Part shown: positions 9,279-18,303 of the stretch, piece by piece
Layout: each line of letters begins with the position of its first letter
Numbering within the stretch: the first letter of the stretch is position 1
Assembly (NCBI GenBank): GCA_937873665.1
Contig: CALMYW010000293.1
Span: 1 to 21,151, forward strand
Direction: 5' to 3'
From: an uncultured Sphingorhabdus sp.
Lineage (GTDB): Bacteria > Pseudomonadota > Alphaproteobacteria > Sphingomonadales > Sphingomonadaceae
DNA: 21,151 nt
Notes under the pieces: model-generated
What the model was told of the DNA's origin: nothing
The model's database searches: none
Seen by the model: only the letters and a program-made list of their open reading frames with translations
Translations under genes and position numbers: made by a program

Positions 9279-12200
9279 TCAGCGAAGGCGTCCTGACACA
9301 AGCACCACATACCCCCATCCCCGCTCTCGCACACACTCCGCCAACATTCCGTCGGTCTGGTCTGGACGAAACCGCACTACTGCGCTGACTTTAAGCGCTG
9401 CGTTGGGTCCGCCCACATCATGCTGCTTTGCAAGGAAACCGACCTGCACCAATTGACCTGAGGCCCCACGGTGCAAGAAGGACTTGAAGGCACCGCCGCC
9501 ACGGCCACCGAGCATGATCGGATCGCCTACGGCAACTTCGGTTTCAATGTAGCGTTGGCACTCATCCGGGCTTGGATTGAAAGCGTTCTGTTGCATGGCC
9601 CATCCCAGGGAAACATCCTCCATCGATCCCACCAACACCTGCCCATTCGCACGCAGGCCGTTGTAGGGGACGGGATCCCTTCTTCCCCAGCTTCGCTCGC
9701 GGTCGCCGCGGTAGTACGTCAGATTCTTTTTCGCCCGGGTCATCCCCACATACAGCAGCCGCGCCTCTTCGGCAGCATCCCCTGCTAGGTCCGGTCCAAG
9801 TCGATCCCGCCCGCTCGCACCAAATTGGATCGCTGACGGTAGGATTACGACGTTGTCGAACTCCAGCCCCTTCACCTTGTGCAGCGTCGAAACGACAGCT
9901 GTTGATGCGCCATCGACTACTCCAGACAACCGCACAAGTTCATCGGTCCTCAATTCCTCGACGAACTGAATCAGCGAGGAAAGATGGGGAAACGAACGCT
10001 CTCCACAACACAACCGCCACAAATCATCCAGTACGACGTCGGATGTGTGAGGCCTGGACCACTCCGGAATGCCGGCAGCCTGCACCAGGCTGCTGAAGAT
10101 TCCCTGGCGCAGATCCTCCGAAAGTGCACCATCGCTTTGAGCGGCAAGCTCCCGAAGGTGATCCAGCCAAAGCCCCACGTGTCGCAGCTCGGATACACGG
10201 AGATTCGCAGCGCCTTGCACCGTCAGATTGGGCAGCGACTGGCTCAATAGCCTATGCGCCTCAGCAACCTCAGCATTGGAACGACAGAGCACAGCGGTCG
10301 ACTCTCCTTCACGACCAACCAAGGCACCCAGCACTGTTGCAGTCTGGGCAACTGCCTCGCCCCAGTCTCGACCACTCCACTCAATCGCCTGGCACGCCCC
10401 TTCAGACGCTCCTGTGCGGGCTCGCAACCGGGATGTCTTTAGACGCCTGGAGCGGCTCGTACGCTCGAAGAATCCCGAGATCATCATCTGGCTTCGCTCG
10501 ACAATGCTCGCTCCCGACCGGAAGTTCACCCCCAGAAGGAACTCCCGGAAACCTTCTCCCCCGAACTCGTGAGCGAACTGGTCGAAGTACTTCTCCGAGA
10601 ACTGTTGAGCACTGCCATCGTTCTTCCGCTGCCAGCGCAAGATGTCCTGGTCGTCATCACCGATGACCATCACGCCCGCCCGAGACCCGCTGCCGGAGTG
10701 GAGGTGTTTGATGACCTGATACACGTCATCCGTCACGTCTTGGAATTCGTCTACCAGCACGCAACGTGCTCCCCCGGCCACCCTCTGAGCGAATGAAGGG
10801 TCCTTTGCCAGACGAGTGGCGAAATCAGATAGCAGGGTTTGCATGCCGTCTCTTGGAATCTCGACCCCCTCCCGCACCAGGCTCCGCAGGGCCAGGGAGT
10901 GGAAGGTCGAGACCCGCAGGCGCCCCGCGTAGGCTGCATAACCGAGCGATTTGAACAGCTCGCGAATGCGCCGCCTGATCTCAAAGACGACTGCGCGGTT
11001 AAAGGCGAGCACGATGATCTGCGACGGATCAATGTTCTGCTCACGGATGAGGTGCGCGATTCTCCCGACCAGTACAAAGGTCTTGCCCGCCCCAGGACCC
11101 GCATTGACCATGATGTGTTGGTCAAACGGCGCCTTGGCCACCTCCCATTGCGCCGGCTCCTCAGAGTTTCTGAATCTCTCGAAGAATTCCACCGCCTTCG
11201 TGGCGCGCAGCTTTTCCTGCATTTCCACCAGAAGGGTTGAAGGACCATCTATGTCATCACTGACGATCTCTCCCAGCTGGGTGTCAAGGAACTGCTTGAC
11301 TGCGGCTCCATCGACGGCACCGAAGTACCCTTCGATGAAGGCCGGGTGCGCATCAGTGTTCACATTCGCGAACACCTCCATTGCCAGGTTTCGCGCCTCA
11401 GCAAGCTCATTGACCTGCCTGAGCTCGTCCCAGATGGATGTTTGATCCTCGAGCCTGCCCTCTGCTTCGGAAAGCGCGACGACATGGGAAAGCGGAATCA
11501 GGTCAGGTGAAATGCTGACAAGGGACATCGCCGCTAGGAGACCGGTGACCTTGTTCAATTCCGATTCGCGGAATCGGCCGTCGCGACTTCCGGAGCGGAG
11601 CTCATCCACCAGCCTCGAGATCCGGATGGACCGTTGGTCTCCGACCGCCTTGAGCAGCGACTTTGCTCCTTGCACGAAGCGTTTCCGACGAGAATCAGCC
11701 TTGGCGCACGAAGATCGCGGGAGTACGGCCTCCCAGATGACTTTGTCATCCGCGCGCACCAGCTGTCGGATCTTGATTCCGGACGCCCGCGCCAAGTTTC
11801 TGAATCCGTTGATGAATGACCTTTCGTACATTCGAAGCTTGTCTGCGTGGACTTGAGGTCCCTCGACATCCTCGACCATCTCAAACGGGTTGAACTCGAT
11901 TTGACCCTTGGATGCAAGACGGCGAATGAGCTCAGCCACAGCACCATCCACGTACTGGAACTGCTCCGCAATCTTATTTGGCGGCTCTGACGCCAGCTTG
12001 CGCGGAACGACATCAACCTCACGGTTCAGCGACACGCCTCCGCGCTTCTCAAGGTCTCCTAGGACGGCCAGCACATCCCCCATCGACTTCATCGCGGCGC
12101 TGCGCAGCTTCATCTGGGAGAGATTGAGCACCACGGTTTTTGACGTGGATGTCTCGTCAATTGGAGCATTGATCACTGCGGGAGTCAGGCGGGGCATGGA

Positions 12201-15200
12201 CCGCGCTGAAGGTTTTGGTGAGGCATCGAATAGCAGGCCTACGGTGTTGGATAGGGCGCTAAATAGACTGCCCAGCACGCCAGTGATGCCGCCGAAGAGT
12301 CCACTCTCTGATACCGGTGAAGATCTCGACAAGCTAACGCCACCACTGGATTTACTGAGCAAGCTCTCGCTCGACTCAATCCGGAGAATCAGGTCGGCCA
12401 CCTCACCCGCCAATCCTCCTTCGACGGAAATTCTCTGCAGCACGAAGGGGTGGACAACGACCTCAATTAGGTCGGGTACTGAACCGCACAGCCGGAGCCG
12501 ACCCGCCCGCTCGAGCCAATACAGCCCCATGCGAACGCGCGTTGCGGCCGCGCGCTGTGCTGCCGGACTCTGCGGCGCGGGATTCTGAGGCGATCCATAA
12601 CCCACGGCAGGAACGATCGCCAATCGCTGATCTGCCACTGTGTATGCGTGCTCGCGTACCTTGTCATGAAGGTCTTTGATGATCGGTAGCGACAGTGCGC
12701 TGCGCGCCCGCATGCCCCGGATCGACTCAAAATCGGCGTCTGAGAACAGTAGCGTCGCCGACAATTTCTCCAGCTTCGCTCTTTCCCGCTCTCGAACCCC
12801 TCGGCCGATGCGCCCAACCTCTTGCAGGTAGTCCTCGAGGTAGCCGGGCGGCGCAAGGTGCACGACCCAATGGATATCCGGGATATCCATTCCCATCCCG
12901 AAGGCCTTGGTCGCAACCAGAACATCCAGGTCCCCATCAAGAAAGCGGGTATAAATTTCTTCCCGCGACCCTGAGTCCAGGCCCGCATGGTAGTAGTCCA
13001 CCTGACCGCTGGTTGCCCGTGCAAGCCGCTGCGCCAAGATCTCCGCGTGGAAGCGACTCGATACAAAGACGATCACGGCGCTACGCTGACCCGTCGACGC
13101 ACGATTCTGCCGCGCGGTGGAAATTGCTTCCTCGATGTACGGCAGCCGTTCTGCCAACGCCTTGTCGAGTTCCCTGCGATCGTTGAGCATGCGGCGGACC
13201 CGACGCGGGGCTACCGCAATATGCGCCCGCAAGGGGTTCGTGAAGGAATCTGGCCTGGACAGTAGCGGCAGGGGTGATCCCGAACCGCCCGACTCATCAG
13301 CCATGATCTCTTGCAGCCGCGCCTTGTCGGATGCGGTGATCGTGGCTGAAAGCAGCAGGAATGGGGTCGGCTCAGCGGCATCCATTCGCCGGCACATGCG
13401 CAACAAGAGGTCCAGTGCATGGAAATAGTCTGGCCTGAACTCGTAGCCCCACTGGTTCACGCAGTGGGTTTCGTCAACGACGACATGCTCCAGGCCCTTA
13501 TCGGCCTTCATCCGCTTGTGGAGTACATCCAGAAACACTTCGCTGCGCATCCGCTCGGGCGCGACATACAGCAGCACGATGCGGTGATCGAGTACGCCCT
13601 GAATCACCTCTGCCATCTCGGCAGGCGTTCGATCACCGCTCATGTAATCGACGGATTCGGAGAAGCCTTGCTCCCGTAGGCGCTCGACCTGGTCTCGCAT
13701 CAGGGCTTTCAATGGCGAGATGACTAAGGTTAGCCGCCTGTTACGCAAGCCACGGCAGAGGGCTGGCACCTGGAACAGGACTGACTTCCCCTCGCCCGTA
13801 GGCAAGGACACAAGGACGTTTGCAGAGCGTTCGCAGATGGCTTCCATCGCAACCGTCTGCGACGGCTTGAATCCGGTGACGGGATTCCCACTCCCACCGC
13901 TGCGGGGTTGCCAGTTTGCGATGAGAAACCGCTCCATGGCCTCAAGACCGGTAGGCGCTTCCTCACGTACCAACTTGAACGGAGACAGCACGAGCTCCAA
14001 GCGTTGGGCCTGGTCAGCCTCGAATGGTGCTTCTAGCAGTTGGACTGAATCCGCGAAGCCTGACAATCCGTTGGCGATGTCTGCCATCCGCGGATCCATA
14101 AGGACCGCAGGCACCTGCGAAGTCGACAGCCCGACATCGGCCATCCAGCCATTCAGCCTCTCCCGGACCAGGATCGGTAGGGATTCAAGCAGGGCGGCGG
14201 TGGTCACGGCGGCAGGCTCGGCCGCGTTATCCAGCTTGGTATGGGCTTCGCCACCAGCTTGCGCAACAGAGCGCGTTGACGCGCTGGCATGCCACTCCTC
14301 GATCGGCAGCGCTTCCACCACAGGCTGGAGCGCGACACCTGCCGAATGTGCAAGTGATTGCCAGACAGGCCATTGATTTAGCGTATCGACAAGCCCCAAT
14401 CCACCCTTCGCAGCCCTAAGCATGTGCTCTCGCTGGCTACGATGAATCGGCTTCACCTCACCAAGCCCGACTTCGGCCAGGCCGCTAGCCAGGATCTCGA
14501 CCAGAAGCCTGCTTCGGGAACTTTCAAGCAGCAGGATTGGAACAGTGCCCGTACCGGCCGCCGCAACCTCATGGAATGTGCGTAGCACTTCAGCCCAGTA
14601 GGTGCCCTGATCCTCAGACCGGGGATACAGCACGTGATGGCGGCGCCTCACCATCGTTGGGCGGCATTCCGGCGCGGACACCTTTGCCGCCTGAAGCTGG
14701 GACGTTTGGCCGACGAGCAACGTGGTGAACGCAGTGAGGCCGCCGCGCGGATCGAGCACCTGCGCGGCGCGATCGACCAGCAACCATCGAAGTGCAGACC
14801 CATCCATACCGACACGCAGGAATGGCGCTTCAGGCAACTCGCCGAGTTCCTGCGCGATGTCACCTCGTGCCACCTGCCGACGATCGAGTAGCAGGACATC
14901 GTCGCTGAGGCCTGCGACTGAATAGGACGATGGATCCGTCACTGTCCACCATGCAACGCTGGTGGGAAGCGCTGCAATGCGCCAACCGTCGCCGACTATT
15001 GGTGCCACGCACGCAGCATCCACGGCCGAGGCGAGCGCGCTGTCGCCCTCCAGCAACCAAGCCGGAATCATGTTTCGCCGCAGGACAATGCCCTGTGCGG
15101 CCGCCATCCGCGCGACTGCCACGAGGATCCTGGCAGCCGGGCTCGACTCCACCCCAATCGGTAAGGTTTTCCCAAGGGCGGCCACATCGATCTGGCGCCA

Positions 15201-16958
15201 TGCCGCCGACAGGCCTTCACCGGAGTCTGCCGATACCACGCTCACCTGGGGCACCCAGTCAGTCTCGCGAAGACGACCCTGCGGCGCGACGATCAGTTTG
15301 GTCGGCGGGCTTCCCGCGGCGAGCAGGAATTCCGGAGCCTCTCGGGCAAAGTCGGCTTCACCCTGCAAGGCCTCAATGAGGGCGTCCAGCAATTGCATGG
15401 AATCCTGGAATTCCCCAGCAAGGATCCGACGTGCAACGTCTGGGGGCAGACGATCCAGCTGATCCTTGAACAGTTGCGTTGCCGCTGCCGCGTCCTGGTG
15501 GGCACGATGGCTACCACCCAAGGCATGCGACGACGCCTGGGGCTGGAGCAAGTACTGGACGAGCAGCGTGTCCCAGATCAGGGGCGGCGGCCCGGACTTG
15601 ATGTAACGAGAAGCAATTGGCCAGTCCCAGGCCAGCATGTTGTGCCCGACCAGCAAAGGCGCCGCTTGGATTCGCTCCTCCAAATCAGCCAACGCCTCAC
15701 CCAGATCGGTCCCGCTGCGCTCGTCGTGAAGCAGGCTCGCTTGGCCATTGCGTGCGCAACCGATTTCCCAAATACGCTCGCCGTCAGTCTCCAGATCGAA
15801 CGCCAAGGCAGACGCCAGCAGCAACGGATCTGCCAGGGACGGGTTTTTTCGAAGTTCAAGATCCAGAATGCTCGCATCTTCCCGCCACGCGGCCATCAGC
15901 GCGGCTTGGCGCGCGGCTGGAAGTTTCGGAAACAGCGCGATGGCAAGATCCGCGCTCAGCTCGACCCATGCTTCAAGTTGGGCTTCGGACAGCAGTGGGC
16001 TACCAGCGATCCTCTGTAGCCATTCATTCGTGAAAACGTCTCGCGGGATCCCGTAGGTCAGGAAACGCGTAGCAAGTTCAGCCTCGGATGTTTCTGATCC
16101 CGGGAACCATTCTTGCCAGTCGCCTTCCGGCGGTGACAATGCCCTGCTTATCAAATGCCATTCCATCAGGCGCGAACGAGCAGCCGGCGCCAGCTTACCT
16201 ATCCGAATCCATGAGACATCCGGCGCACCCAGCACAGCCAGTTGCGGAGGCTCGAACAGCTCAAGCAGGCGAGTGAACGCGCAGGCCGGATTGTCGGGTG
16301 ACATTCGAGCAGCGAACCGGTAACGCGCCTTCGACAAACGCTTGCTGACCTGGTGGGCTTCCAGATCCATCGACGACATCGCGGCAAGACGCTCAGCAAC
16401 GACCTGCTCCAGCACCGGATCTTCCAGGTCCGTGGGCACGGGCGCACTGACACTCCAATGCTTCGCGTACCACGAAGCTTCGAGCAAGCCCCACAGCCCA
16501 TCGAGCGGCAGCTTGTCCAAAAGCTTTCGCCGCAAGGCATCCAGTGTTGTCTGATCCGTGGGCAACCCACCTAGCGCGATCGCGGCCGCTTCAGCAGGCG
16601 CCCACAAGACCGCGCCCTTCTTTGGCTCGTTTGGCCGCCGCGAATCGCTACCGGTGATGAAGAGTAGCGGCGTTCCTACCGGGGGCAGCTTCTGCCCGTC
16701 CGGCAACTTGCCTGGGAATCCTCGGAAGTGAAAGAACACATCCTCGCTTCCACTCACGGAAATGAAGCCGAAGCCGCGTTCTTCCTCAAGCCTCGCTACG
16801 GTGCCAAAGCGCGGCAGCTGGAGGAAGACTGTCTCGTTAGACACTGGTGGTCTAGGCGGTCTGCCACCAGCAGCAGACTTGGGTTTATTCGGCGCTTGCA
16901 CTGGGCGTTCGACCGGCTGCAAGCCCAGACCCTTTAACTGGTCGGCCAGCGTACTCAC
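9279..16958 (-). CDS. Four-module fusion: cold-shock-like domain, DEDDh exonuclease, RecQ-like helicase, UvrD-like helicase (2559 aa)
   Basis: Numbered from the GTG at 16958. Residues 48-104 look like a cold-shock/S1-type OB fold with RGFGFI (RNP1-like) and DVFFHF (RNP2-like). Residues about 383-500 form a DnaQ-type exonuclease: FDLET (D388, E390), VGHNMLAWDW (D445) and HRAHQD (H484, D489; the HxAxxD form). Residues about 1025-1410 are RecQ-like: PTGEGKS (1053-1059), DETHC then QWGYEFRPDY (1162-1178), LLLSAT (1201-1206), GMGMDIP, and a variant motif VI QEVGRIGRG; no RecQ zinc cysteines or HRDC domain follow. Residues about 1930-2420 are UvrD-like: GPGAGKT (1954-1960), VDEFQD (2069-2074), IGDDDQDIL, VNFRS, STLHKVKGLEFD and LLYVGMTRAKK. 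Start choice is uncertain: the ATG at 17018 overlaps the previous gene by 26 nt and has poor Shine-Dalgarno spacing; the GTG gives a natural-looking N-terminus, MSTLADQLKGLGLQP. Probable role is unwinding and 3'-5' trimming of nucleic acid. Confidence 0.92.
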   Translation of the reverse strand: MSTLADQLKGLGLQPVERPVQAPNKPKSAAGGRPPRPPVSNETVFLQLPRFGTVARLEEERGFGFISVSGSEDVFFHFRGFPGKLPDGQKLPPVGTPLLFITGSDSRRPNEPKKGAVLWAPAEAAAIALGGLPTDQTTLDALRRKLLDKLPLDGLWGLLEASWYAKHWSVSAPVPTDLEDPVLEQVVAERLAAMSSMDLEAHQVSKRLSKARYRFAARMSPDNPACAFTRLLELFEPPQLAVLGAPDVSWIRIGKLAPAARSRLMEWHLISRALSPPEGDWQEWFPGSETSEAELATRFLTYGIPRDVFTNEWLQRIAGSPLLSEAQLEAWVELSADLAIALFPKLPAARQAALMAAWREDASILDLELRKNPSLADPLLLASALAFDLETDGERIWEIGCARNGQASLLHDERSGTDLGEALADLEERIQAAPLLVGHNMLAWDWPIASRYIKSGPPPLIWDTLLVQYLLQPQASSHALGGSHRAHQDAAAATQLFKDQLDRLPPDVARRILAGEFQDSMQLLDALIEALQGEADFAREAPEFLLAAGSPPTKLIVAPQGRLRETDWVPQVSVVSADSGEGLSAAWRQIDVAALGKTLPIGVESSPAARILVAVARMAAAQGIVLRRNMIPAWLLEGDSALASAVDAACVAPIVGDGWRIAALPTSVAWWTVTDPSSYSVAGLSDDVLLLDRRQVARGDIAQELGELPEAPFLRVGMDGSALRWLLVDRAAQVLDPRGGLTAFTTLLVGQTSQLQAAKVSAPECRPTMVRRRHHVLYPRSEDQGTYWAEVLRTFHEVAAAGTGTVPILLLESSRSRLLVEILASGLAEVGLGEVKPIHRSQREHMLRAAKGGLGLVDTLNQWPVWQSLAHSAGVALQPVVEALPIEEWHASASTRSVAQAGGEAHTKLDNAAEPAAVTTAALLESLPILVRERLNGWMADVGLSTSQVPAVLMDPRMADIANGLSGFADSVQLLEAPFEADQAQRLELVLSPFKLVREEAPTGLEAMERFLIANWQPRSGGSGNPVTGFKPSQTVAMEAICERSANVLVSLPTGEGKSVLFQVPALCRGLRNRRLTLVISPLKALMRDQVERLREQGFSESVDYMSGDRTPAEMAEVIQGVLDHRIVLLYVAPERMRSEVFLDVLHKRMKADKGLEHVVVDETHCVNQWGYEFRPDYFHALDLLLRMCRRMDAAEPTPFLLLSATITASDKARLQEIMADESGGSGSPLPLLSRPDSFTNPLRAHIAVAPRRVRRMLNDRRELDKALAERLPYIEEAISTARQNRASTGQRSAVIVFVSSRFHAEILAQRLARATSGQVDYYHAGLDSGSREEIYTRFLDGDLDVLVATKAFGMGMDIPDIHWVVHLAPPGYLEDYLQEVGRIGRGVRERERAKLEKLSATLLFSDADFESIRGMRARSALSLPIIKDLHDKVREHAYTVADQRLAIVPAVGYGSPQNPAPQSPAAQRAAATRVRMGLYWLERAGRLRLCGSVPDLIEVVVHPFVLQRISVEGGLAGEVADLILRIESSESLLSKSSGGVSLSRSSPVSESGLFGGITGVLGSLFSALSNTVGLLFDASPKPSARSMPRLTPAVINAPIDETSTSKTVVLNLSQMKLRSAAMKSMGDVLAVLGDLEKRGGVSLNREVDVVPRKLASEPPNKIAEQFQYVDGAVAELIRRLASKGQIEFNPFEMVEDVEGPQVHADKLRMYERSFINGFRNLARASGIKIRQLVRADDKVIWEAVLPRSSCAKADSRRKRFVQGAKSLLKAVGDQRSIRISRLVDELRSGSRDGRFRESELNKVTGLLAAMSLVSISPDLIPLSHVVALSEAEGRLEDQTSIWDELRQVNELAEARNLAMEVFANVNTDAHPAFIEGYFGAVDGAAVKQFLDTQLGEIVSDDIDGPSTLLVEMQEKLRATKAVEFFERFRNSEEPAQWEVAKAPFDQHIMVNAGPGAGKTFVLVGRIAHLIREQNIDPSQIIVLAFNRAVVFEIRRRIRELFKSLGYAAYAGRLRVSTFHSLALRSLVREGVEIPRDGMQTLLSDFATRLAKDPSFAQRVAGGARCVLVDEFQDVTDDVYQVIKHLHSGSGSRAGVMVIGDDDQDILRWQRKNDGSAQQFSEKYFDQFAHEFGGEGFREFLLGVNFRSGASIVERSQMMISGFFERTSRSRRLKTSRLRARTGASEGACQAIEWSGRDWGEAVAQTATVLGALVGREGESTAVLCRSNAEVAEAHRLLSQSLPNLTVQGAANLRVSELRHVGLWLDHLRELAAQSDGALSEDLRQGIFSSLVQAAGIPEWSRPHTSDVVLDDLWRLCCGERSFPHLSSLIQFVEELRTDELVRLSGVVDGASTAVVSTLHKVKGLEFDNVVILPSAIQFGASGRDRLGPDLAGDAAEEARLLYVGMTRAKKNLTYYRGDRERSWGRRDPVPYNGLRANGQVLVGSMEDVSLGWAMQQNAFNPSPDECQRYIETEVAVGDPIMLGGRGGGAFKSFLHRGASGQLVQVGFLAKQHDVGGPNAALKVSAVVRFRPDQTDGMLAECVRERGWGYVVLVSGRLR

Positions 16959-16993
16959 GACTTCGTAGCCAACATTCTCGGGACAAGCGCCAT
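16955..16993 (-). CDS. Possible 12-codon coupling ORF between the 436-aa and 2559-aa genes
   Basis: The ATG at 16993-16991 shares one base with the stop of the 436-aa gene (TGATG) and has GGGAGG seven nt upstream, the strongest ribosome site at this junction. The ORF reads MALVPRMLATKS and ends in a TGA that overlaps the GTG at 16958 as GTGA, the same junction form used elsewhere in this operon. It is out of frame with the giant gene. It could carry ribosomes to the GTG by termination-reinitiation. Alternatives are chance, or an indel that separates a true ATG from the giant reading frame. Confidence 0.35.
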   Translation of the reverse strand: MALVPRMLATKS

Positions 16994-18303
16994 CAACCTG
17001 CCTCCCTCGCAGCGTCATATTCCTCGAACATTCGCGAGAACACCGAGGCCTGACCGGATCGCTGGAAGGCCGCCTCAAGCGCCTCCCTGAACTTTTTGTC
17101 TTGGATGGTTTCGTAGGTCAGGTCCTTGTAGCGGACCTTGATCTCCGGATTGAACACCTGCTCCGTCTTGCCGAACGCCTTGCTGATCTCCTCCGTGAGC
17201 ACAGCAAGCTTTTCATCCACGCCAGGCTGGGCTGAAAGCAAGCTCTTGCTCAGACGGAATGGAAGTTCATCGCCCATTTTTGCCAACAGTTGGGTCGCCA
17301 ACTCATTGATGGTTTCCGCCAGTTGCTCCTGCAAAGCTTCGGTTACTCCTTTCCGATAAGCCTCAATTTTGAGCCTGAGGAGTTCAACACGCTGATCGAA
17401 CTGTTGCCGATCCCAACGCCGGATCAGCCAGCCATGACCGGTAATGTTGGTTAGGAAATCATCCTGCAACTTCTTGCGGTCGGCCTCGAGGTGCCCTTCG
17501 GAATAGGGCTCCTTGACGGGATCTCCGCCCTTGTCCTTTTGGATCTCACCGCTCTTAGGATCAATGCGGTCTATTTCCACCACCAATCCACCGCCTTTGA
17601 GTAGGCGGAAGGAATTCCGCAGGCGCTTCTCCAGCTCGGGGTCATCCCCGATCAGGAGATCATTGGGCAGCGACACCTTGCGGGCCGACAGCTTGTAGCC
17701 AGTGATCTCCAGCTCCACGTACTGCAGCTTGCTGTTGAACACCCGCTCCACGCGAGCGACGTCAAACGCCTTGGGTGGCGTGCGTGCCAGATCCTCGAGC
17801 GCGGCCTTCATGACTTCCGGGGTCACCGCGCGCTGACCGATTTCTGCATCCGAGGGCAGCGCCTGATGCGTTCCACCCTCTACAGCGGCTGCCGCCAGTA
17901 CCTGCGCTGATGCGTTCGCACCGATGACGATGGCGTTAGGCTTTGCGTCTGATGTCGAACCGGCTTCGATGAGTTGGGGTGTAGGCGCATACACCAGCAA
18001 GTCATCGTCCGATGCCACCACCGCAACCCGCAGGCCGGGCTGGTGGCGGATGCCGAACTGGTGAAGCTCGACCAACTCACTCAGCCGGCGCAATCCTTCG
18101 ACCGTGCCGTATCCCAGACGGCAGACCTCCGGATCCGAGTCGATGATCACCGTGACGGCAGGCGGATCCGAGCGCTCAAACAGACATCCAATCGCGTCTG
18201 CCACGGGCTTGCTGATACCAGGCGCGATATATGCCATGCGCTTGTGGCTGCGACTGATCGCCACCACCAACGCATCGTCGTTGACCACGGTAAACGTGCT
18301 CAT
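16993..18303 (-). CDS. PLD-like (HKD-less) protein with helical C-terminus (436 aa)
   Basis: I do not recognise an established family name. Residues 1-140 follow the strand-helix order of a phospholipase-D half-domain: YIAPGISKPVADAI, then VTVIIDSDPEV, then a helix, then GLRVAVVASDDDLLVYAP where the HxKxxxxD motif would be. The catalytic His and Asp are absent and the Lys position is at best an Arg, so if the fold is right it is a non-catalytic or highly divergent version. A PLD-like protein beside a DUF1998 helicase and a methylase parallels DrmC of DISARM. Residues about 290-345 and 360-430 are charged and mainly helical, probably coiled coil or oligomerisation surface. No signal peptide or membrane segment is seen. 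The ATG at 18303 has GGAG seven nt upstream and a 4-nt ATGA overlap with the preceding small gene; the GTG at 18318 is therefore rejected. Confidence 0.88.
   Translation of the reverse strand: MSTFTVVNDDALVVAISRSHKRMAYIAPGISKPVADAIGCLFERSDPPAVTVIIDSDPEVCRLGYGTVEGLRRLSELVELHQFGIRHQPGLRVAVVASDDDLLVYAPTPQLIEAGSTSDAKPNAIVIGANASAQVLAAAAVEGGTHQALPSDAEIGQRAVTPEVMKAALEDLARTPPKAFDVARVERVFNSKLQYVELEITGYKLSARKVSLPNDLLIGDDPELEKRLRNSFRLLKGGGLVVEIDRIDPKSGEIQKDKGGDPVKEPYSEGHLEADRKKLQDDFLTNITGHGWLIRRWDRQQFDQRVELLRLKIEAYRKGVTEALQEQLAETINELATQLLAKMGDELPFRLSKSLLSAQPGVDEKLAVLTEEISKAFGKTEQVFNPEIKVRYKDLTYETIQDKKFREALEAAFQRSGQASVFSRMFEEYDAAREAG
17001..17006 (-). promoter_or_regulatory. Strong Shine-Dalgarno GGGAGG at the 436-aa/2559-aa junction
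   Basis: GGGAGG on the minus strand lies 7 nt before the ATG at 16993. It does not serve the in-frame ATG at 17018, which is upstream of it, and is too far from the GTG at 16958 to serve it directly. It therefore points to the 12-codon ORF or to coupling through it. Confidence 0.5.

Noticed and set aside
12729..13886. Calling the RecQ-like module a housekeeping recQ
   Set aside because: It is embedded in a 2559-aa fusion, has a variant motif VI, and lacks the RecQ C-terminal zinc cysteines and HRDC domain.
16959..17078. Upstream extension of the 2559-aa protein to the TTG at 17078
   Set aside because: It would overlap the 436-aa gene by 86 nt, uses a rare start codon, and the added residues are Arg/Cys/Ser-rich and unlike a protein N-terminus.
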